NCBI RefSeq assembly: GCF_051020765.1
Contig: NC_134943.1
Coordinates: 9,424,001 to 9,488,000, forward strand
Direction: 5' to 3'
DNA length: 64,000 nt
Origin: Lasioglossum baleicum
Lineage: Eukaryota > Arthropoda > Insecta > Hymenoptera > Halictidae
Below are positions 60,891 through 64,000 of the stretch, piece by piece. Position 1 is the first letter of the stretch. Each line of letters starts with the position of its first letter. Both the position numbers and the translations under genes were made by a program. The notes under the pieces were generated by a model, which saw nothing but the letters and a program-made list of their open reading frames with translations, ran no database searches and had not been told where the DNA came from.

Positions 60891-62426
60891 TGTTAGCAAG
60901 AGGGCAGTAATACACACTTCCTCGTAACTGCAAATGTTCAGCAAACAATGAACCGCACATTATCCTCAACTTTTGCATTGTGCCCGTACCGCAGCACCAC
61001 GGAATTTCATTCCCACCGCAAAATCTCTCTTGTCCGGTGCACAGAGCATGACCAGCGCGCTGAACGTTCTTCCCTCATCCGGATAAACGGCTCGCAAGTC
61101 CGCGAATCGGCAGGGCAGCGATACGCGGGGGTGTACAGCTCGGAAATTCATTCTCGCGGTGGAGGATCGGGTAATCCCGGGCGCGCCGGATTTTTCTCAT
61201 AAACTTTTTACGTCGCTAGACACGCCGCGTCGCCGCGAATCCCGTCTAACGAATCCAATAACACGGCCGTCCGCGAATCCGATTTTCTCTGGCCGCGCGG
61301 AAACAGCGGAAAAGAACGACGGGAAAAACCTAGAAAGAGAGACACCCGGAGAGAGCGGACGACGTAGAATAAAATAGAGAGGAAAGGAATCTAATAAATT
61401 CCTTGTATTTATTCGTCGAACACGATTTACCGGGGACAACGTGACGCGACGCTTTAACGCGGCAGCGTCTCGCGCATGCACATGCAGCTGTATGCAGCCC
61501 GTATGCAACAATAGATAGAAGAGAGAGAGAGAGGGTGAGAGAATGAGCGAGATGAGGGACGAATTTCCTTCCGACGTGATTGATGCTTCCATCGTGGGAC
61601 GCTTAACCAACCCCGACGCGCAGCGCCGCGCCGATTTTGATTGATCGCTTTCGCGGCTATTTAACGAGCTCGTCGACGAATCGACGAGCGTCGAGACGCG
61701 TCGGGGATATTGCGAAAAAGGACGCGCGTTTTTGCAATTCATATGCGGGACCCGCGGCCCTCGCGACATCTGCGTGACACGGGACACGGGATTTTTATTC
61801 CGACACTGTGAAATTCCAGGAGAGAGAGAAAGAGAGAGAGAGAGAGAAACGCAAGTCGCCCAAGTGATAAGGGACCTTCTCCGCGTGCTCAACCTGAACG
61901 AGTTAACTCCACGATTATACGACTCTACCTCCGTCTACAGAGTTTATGCAGGTTTTTCTCGCACGTTGAGTGAGCCATTTAATTCGAGAATTTCCAAGTG
62001 TTTTATGGGTGGATTTTCTTTTTTTTTTTTGTTCGAGTATCGTGATGTGAGATGAGGGAGATGAGGGTAATGAATAGACCGCGGATCCTTTGTGTCAAAT
62101 CAAAATTGTCGTCGTCGATTGTGTGAGTCACAAACTTCTCTTCTTCGAAAATACAACAAAGCTGAAAATAATGTACGGACGTCATTGAAATGTTTTTACA
62201 TGTTTTCATATACAGTGGCCGAAATTTCTATAAAGTCATCTTCATTTTCGTAGATATTTGAAGAAGTATCAACTTTTTTGTTGATTTATCGCATCTGGTC
62301 TTGTGCCTTGTTAACACTCGGATAAAGGGACTGCGCACTCTAGACCGCTATGTTTACTATTTACGTTTGTTTTGATTTTTTTCTGTGTGGTGCAGAACAC
62401 AGGTGCGAAGTTTCTATAAAGCCACT

Positions 62427-62763
62427 TACAAGGAAAGGACCCCAAGTGTCCGACTTCGATTTTGATAATTTTTTGTGAGACGATGGTACATGGATCCCTA
62501 ATGACGTCTGCAAAAATTAGGTGTAGTTACTCAATAGTTTTAAAGATATAAACAATTAAACTTTACCATGATTTGCAGCTCTAGTTTTCGAAGTTCCATT
62601 AGCCGTGCAAGCAGGTTGCGTGAAAGTTCAATTGTTTATATCTTTAAAACTACTGAGTAACTACACCTAATATTTTGCAGACATCATTAGAGATCCATAT
62701 ATCATCGTCTCACAAAAGATGATCAAAATCAAAGTCGTATACTTGGGGTCCTTCCCTTGTTAG
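62427..62763. mobile_element. Foldback element inserted in the Tc1-like transposon
   Basis: Arms ACAAGGAAAGGACCCCAAGT and ACTTGGGGTCCTTCCCTTGT are inverse. Inner parts pair as well: GATTTTGAT with ATCAAAATC, TAGGTGTAGTTACTCA with its inverse near 62655, and TTAAAGATATAAACAATT with AATTGTTTATATCTTTAA. The centre is near 62600. No coding capacity. Confidence 0.85.
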
Positions 62764-62876
62764 TGTTTCTCTGTATTCTGAGCAGAGAACTACAGAAAAT
62801 TGCAAATATTCTCGAAGTCTTGGTTTTAGAACTCATAGAATTCCTGTTCGTTATAATCTGATTCACGTGTATTAGA

Positions 62877-63281
62877 ATGCCGAGAGGAAAAGTACTAACA
62901 AGTGAAGGAAAAGCATCAATCGATGCTTACAAAGATATAGCCTGCTCTGATCGCACAATTACTAAGAAAATTGATCGGTCATATACTGCGACTAATAATT
63001 ACATCAATTTACGTGCAAGTTACGGAAAAAATCATTTTAAAGGTGGTAATCAAAAATTGTCAAGGCGACAACATTCATTGTTAATGAGGTCTGCGGCTAA
63101 GGAAAGGAAAAATGCAGCACAATTTCGAGCTGAATTGGAGCTACCAGTAACAACGAGACGTGTGCAACAACTTTTAAATTCTTCTGGACAAAAATGCAAC
63201 GTAAACCAGGCCTTAAAGAAGTACATAAACAGGCCCGTATTGATTTCGCACGGCCACAAAACACAGCGACTTTATAGAATT
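62877..63281 (+). pseudogene. Truncated Tc1-like transposase (DNA-binding part only)
   Basis: Starts MPRGKVLTSEGKASIDAY, followed by the first helix-turn-helix (DRTITKKIDRSYTATNNYI), a QKLSRRQHSLLM segment and a second one (FRAELELPVTTRRVQQLL), the paired-like bipartite HTH of Tc1 transposases. It then runs into ALKKYINRPVLISHGHK and the right terminal repeat. The DDE catalytic domain (some 200 residues) is missing, so it cannot transpose by itself. The ORF stays open to 63350 by chance. Confidence 0.85.
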
Positions 63282-63290
63282 ATTTATAGA

Positions 63291-64000
63291 ATTGCAATTA
63301 AAATAGTTCGGAGTGCGAAGGGTCGAGGCTCGTCTAATTCGGTGAGATAATTTTTGCAGAAGATGGTACATAAGAGCAGCTCTAAAAAATGCAATGAAAA
63401 TTGTGGTGCACGGCGGGTAGAGGTTTCGAAAATTGTTCGACTGGCTCCGCCTCGGTGCTGCAATTTTTTTTCCCGTGGAGGCAGTGCATAAAATTCACAC
63501 GGTGCTCGCGGCGGTGCGTGTTCCAGGACGTTCCAGCACGGTTTGGTTCCCCCGCGTATGAAAACGCGGGTCGTTAGACGCCTCCGTGCGAGCAACACGG
63601 TGGAACATGCGTTGGTTGGATCGTGGATTGAACTTGTGCCTACGTACCGAGGAACCGGATCCCCAACTATATTCGGAAGAACTATACCCGACGAAGAATG
63701 CGATTCCACGCGCGTGATTCGAAGCTCTTTCGCTCTGAAGGATTTCATTTTACGTATCAGGTCGTGCCGCGCATAATGCGAGTTTTCTCTATTTATGGAA
63801 CGCGGGGAACAAAAACCTAATCACTCTGTATCTCTGTAGACTGTCCGAGGAAAATATATACAATGGGCGTGTACAAAGTATCCGTACACATTTTAGAAAC
63901 TAATAACTGTTCTATAATTGTACCAAACGACCTCATTTTTTATAATCGATTAGAAGCATTTGTTTACGAAATGATATGCAAAAAAGATTTTCCAAATAAT
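63291..64000. other. Right end of the window, no supported gene
   Basis: CpG-rich at 63380-63780, AT-rich afterwards. The minus-strand ORF at 63284-63748 carries no recognised domain. Confidence 0.35.

Larger units (their letters stand above)
57721..62212. other. Region without supported gene
   Basis: Holds a CT microsatellite (58174-58226), three diverged copies at 58440-59080, a two-copy tandem repeat at 60520-60890, GA runs at 61512-61530 and 61820-61849, and CpG-rich blocks (57720-57760, 61060-61700) with chance ORFs. Confidence 0.45.
62213..63290 (+). mobile_element. Decayed Tc1-like transposon with IR/DR-type ends
   Basis: Left end CAGTGGCCGAAATTTCTATAAAG at 62213, with a second copy of the motif (GAAGTTTCTATAAAGCCAC) at about 62408. 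An inverse copy (GCGACTTTATAGAATT) is at about 63267. Two direct repeats within an inverted repeat are the IR/DR layout of many Tc1 elements. Between them lies a truncated transposase (62877 on). A foldback element sits at 62427-62763. Confidence 0.7.

Noticed and set aside
1..64000. CRISPR arrays, prokaryotic operons, viral genes
   Set aside because: Spliced genes throughout, no regular spacer arrays and no recognisable viral proteins; tandem repeats lack unique equal-length spacers.

Overview
The window reads as nuclear DNA of an insect, most likely a hymenopteran (bee, ant or wasp). This is inferred from the insect-type gene set, short introns (about 60-150 bases) mixed with introns of several kilobases, CpG-rich gene starts without obvious CpG depletion, and AT-rich spacers full of short palindromic transposons. 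No species can be named from the sequence alone. Gene models were built by hand from reading frame, GT/AG (once GC/AG) splice signals and phase.

Layout. 1-2.7 kb: transposon debris, a hAT-type MITE nested in a long foldback. 2.74-2.87 kb (-): one orphan 5' coding exon with a signal peptide. 4.0-7.1 kb (+): CFAP206, 13 exons, convergent with an acidic SWIB-domain chromatin protein (8.9-11.8 kb, -, 5 exons). 14.67-17.4 kb (+): RpL4, 8 exons, with two C/D snoRNAs of the U18 type in its introns. 17.55-19.03 kb (-): two small two-exon genes with alpha-crystallin-like C-termini, tail-to-tail with RpL4. 20.06-35.7 kb (+): a complete nine-exon nicotinic acetylcholine receptor alpha subunit (alpha-10-like), whose large introns hold local repeats and a MITE. 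36.5-37.3 kb (-): a CALML4-like calmodulin relative. 37.3-49.4 kb: no recognised coding gene; it holds pyrimidine-rich repeats, foldback elements and a possible 5' UTR. 50.0-54.65 kb (+): the first two coding exons of an ADAM10/17-type metalloprotease, which continues past the window. 54.7-64 kb: probably intron of that gene, with minisatellites, a hAT MITE with a perfect 8-bp target duplication, and a dead Tc1-like element carrying a foldback.

The genes do not form a pathway. RpL4 and its snoRNAs both serve the ribosome, CFAP206 acts in the axoneme, the receptor and the ADAM protein act at the cell surface, and the SWIB protein is presumably nuclear.

I did not find an unknown defence or metabolic system. 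The most interesting items are the duplicated U18-type snoRNAs in RpL4 (the same host gene as in vertebrates, one copy sitting in a non-canonical GC-AG intron), the unrecognised alpha-crystallin-like gene pair, and the high density of long foldback elements, at least two of which share internal sequence and several of which are nested in other transposons.
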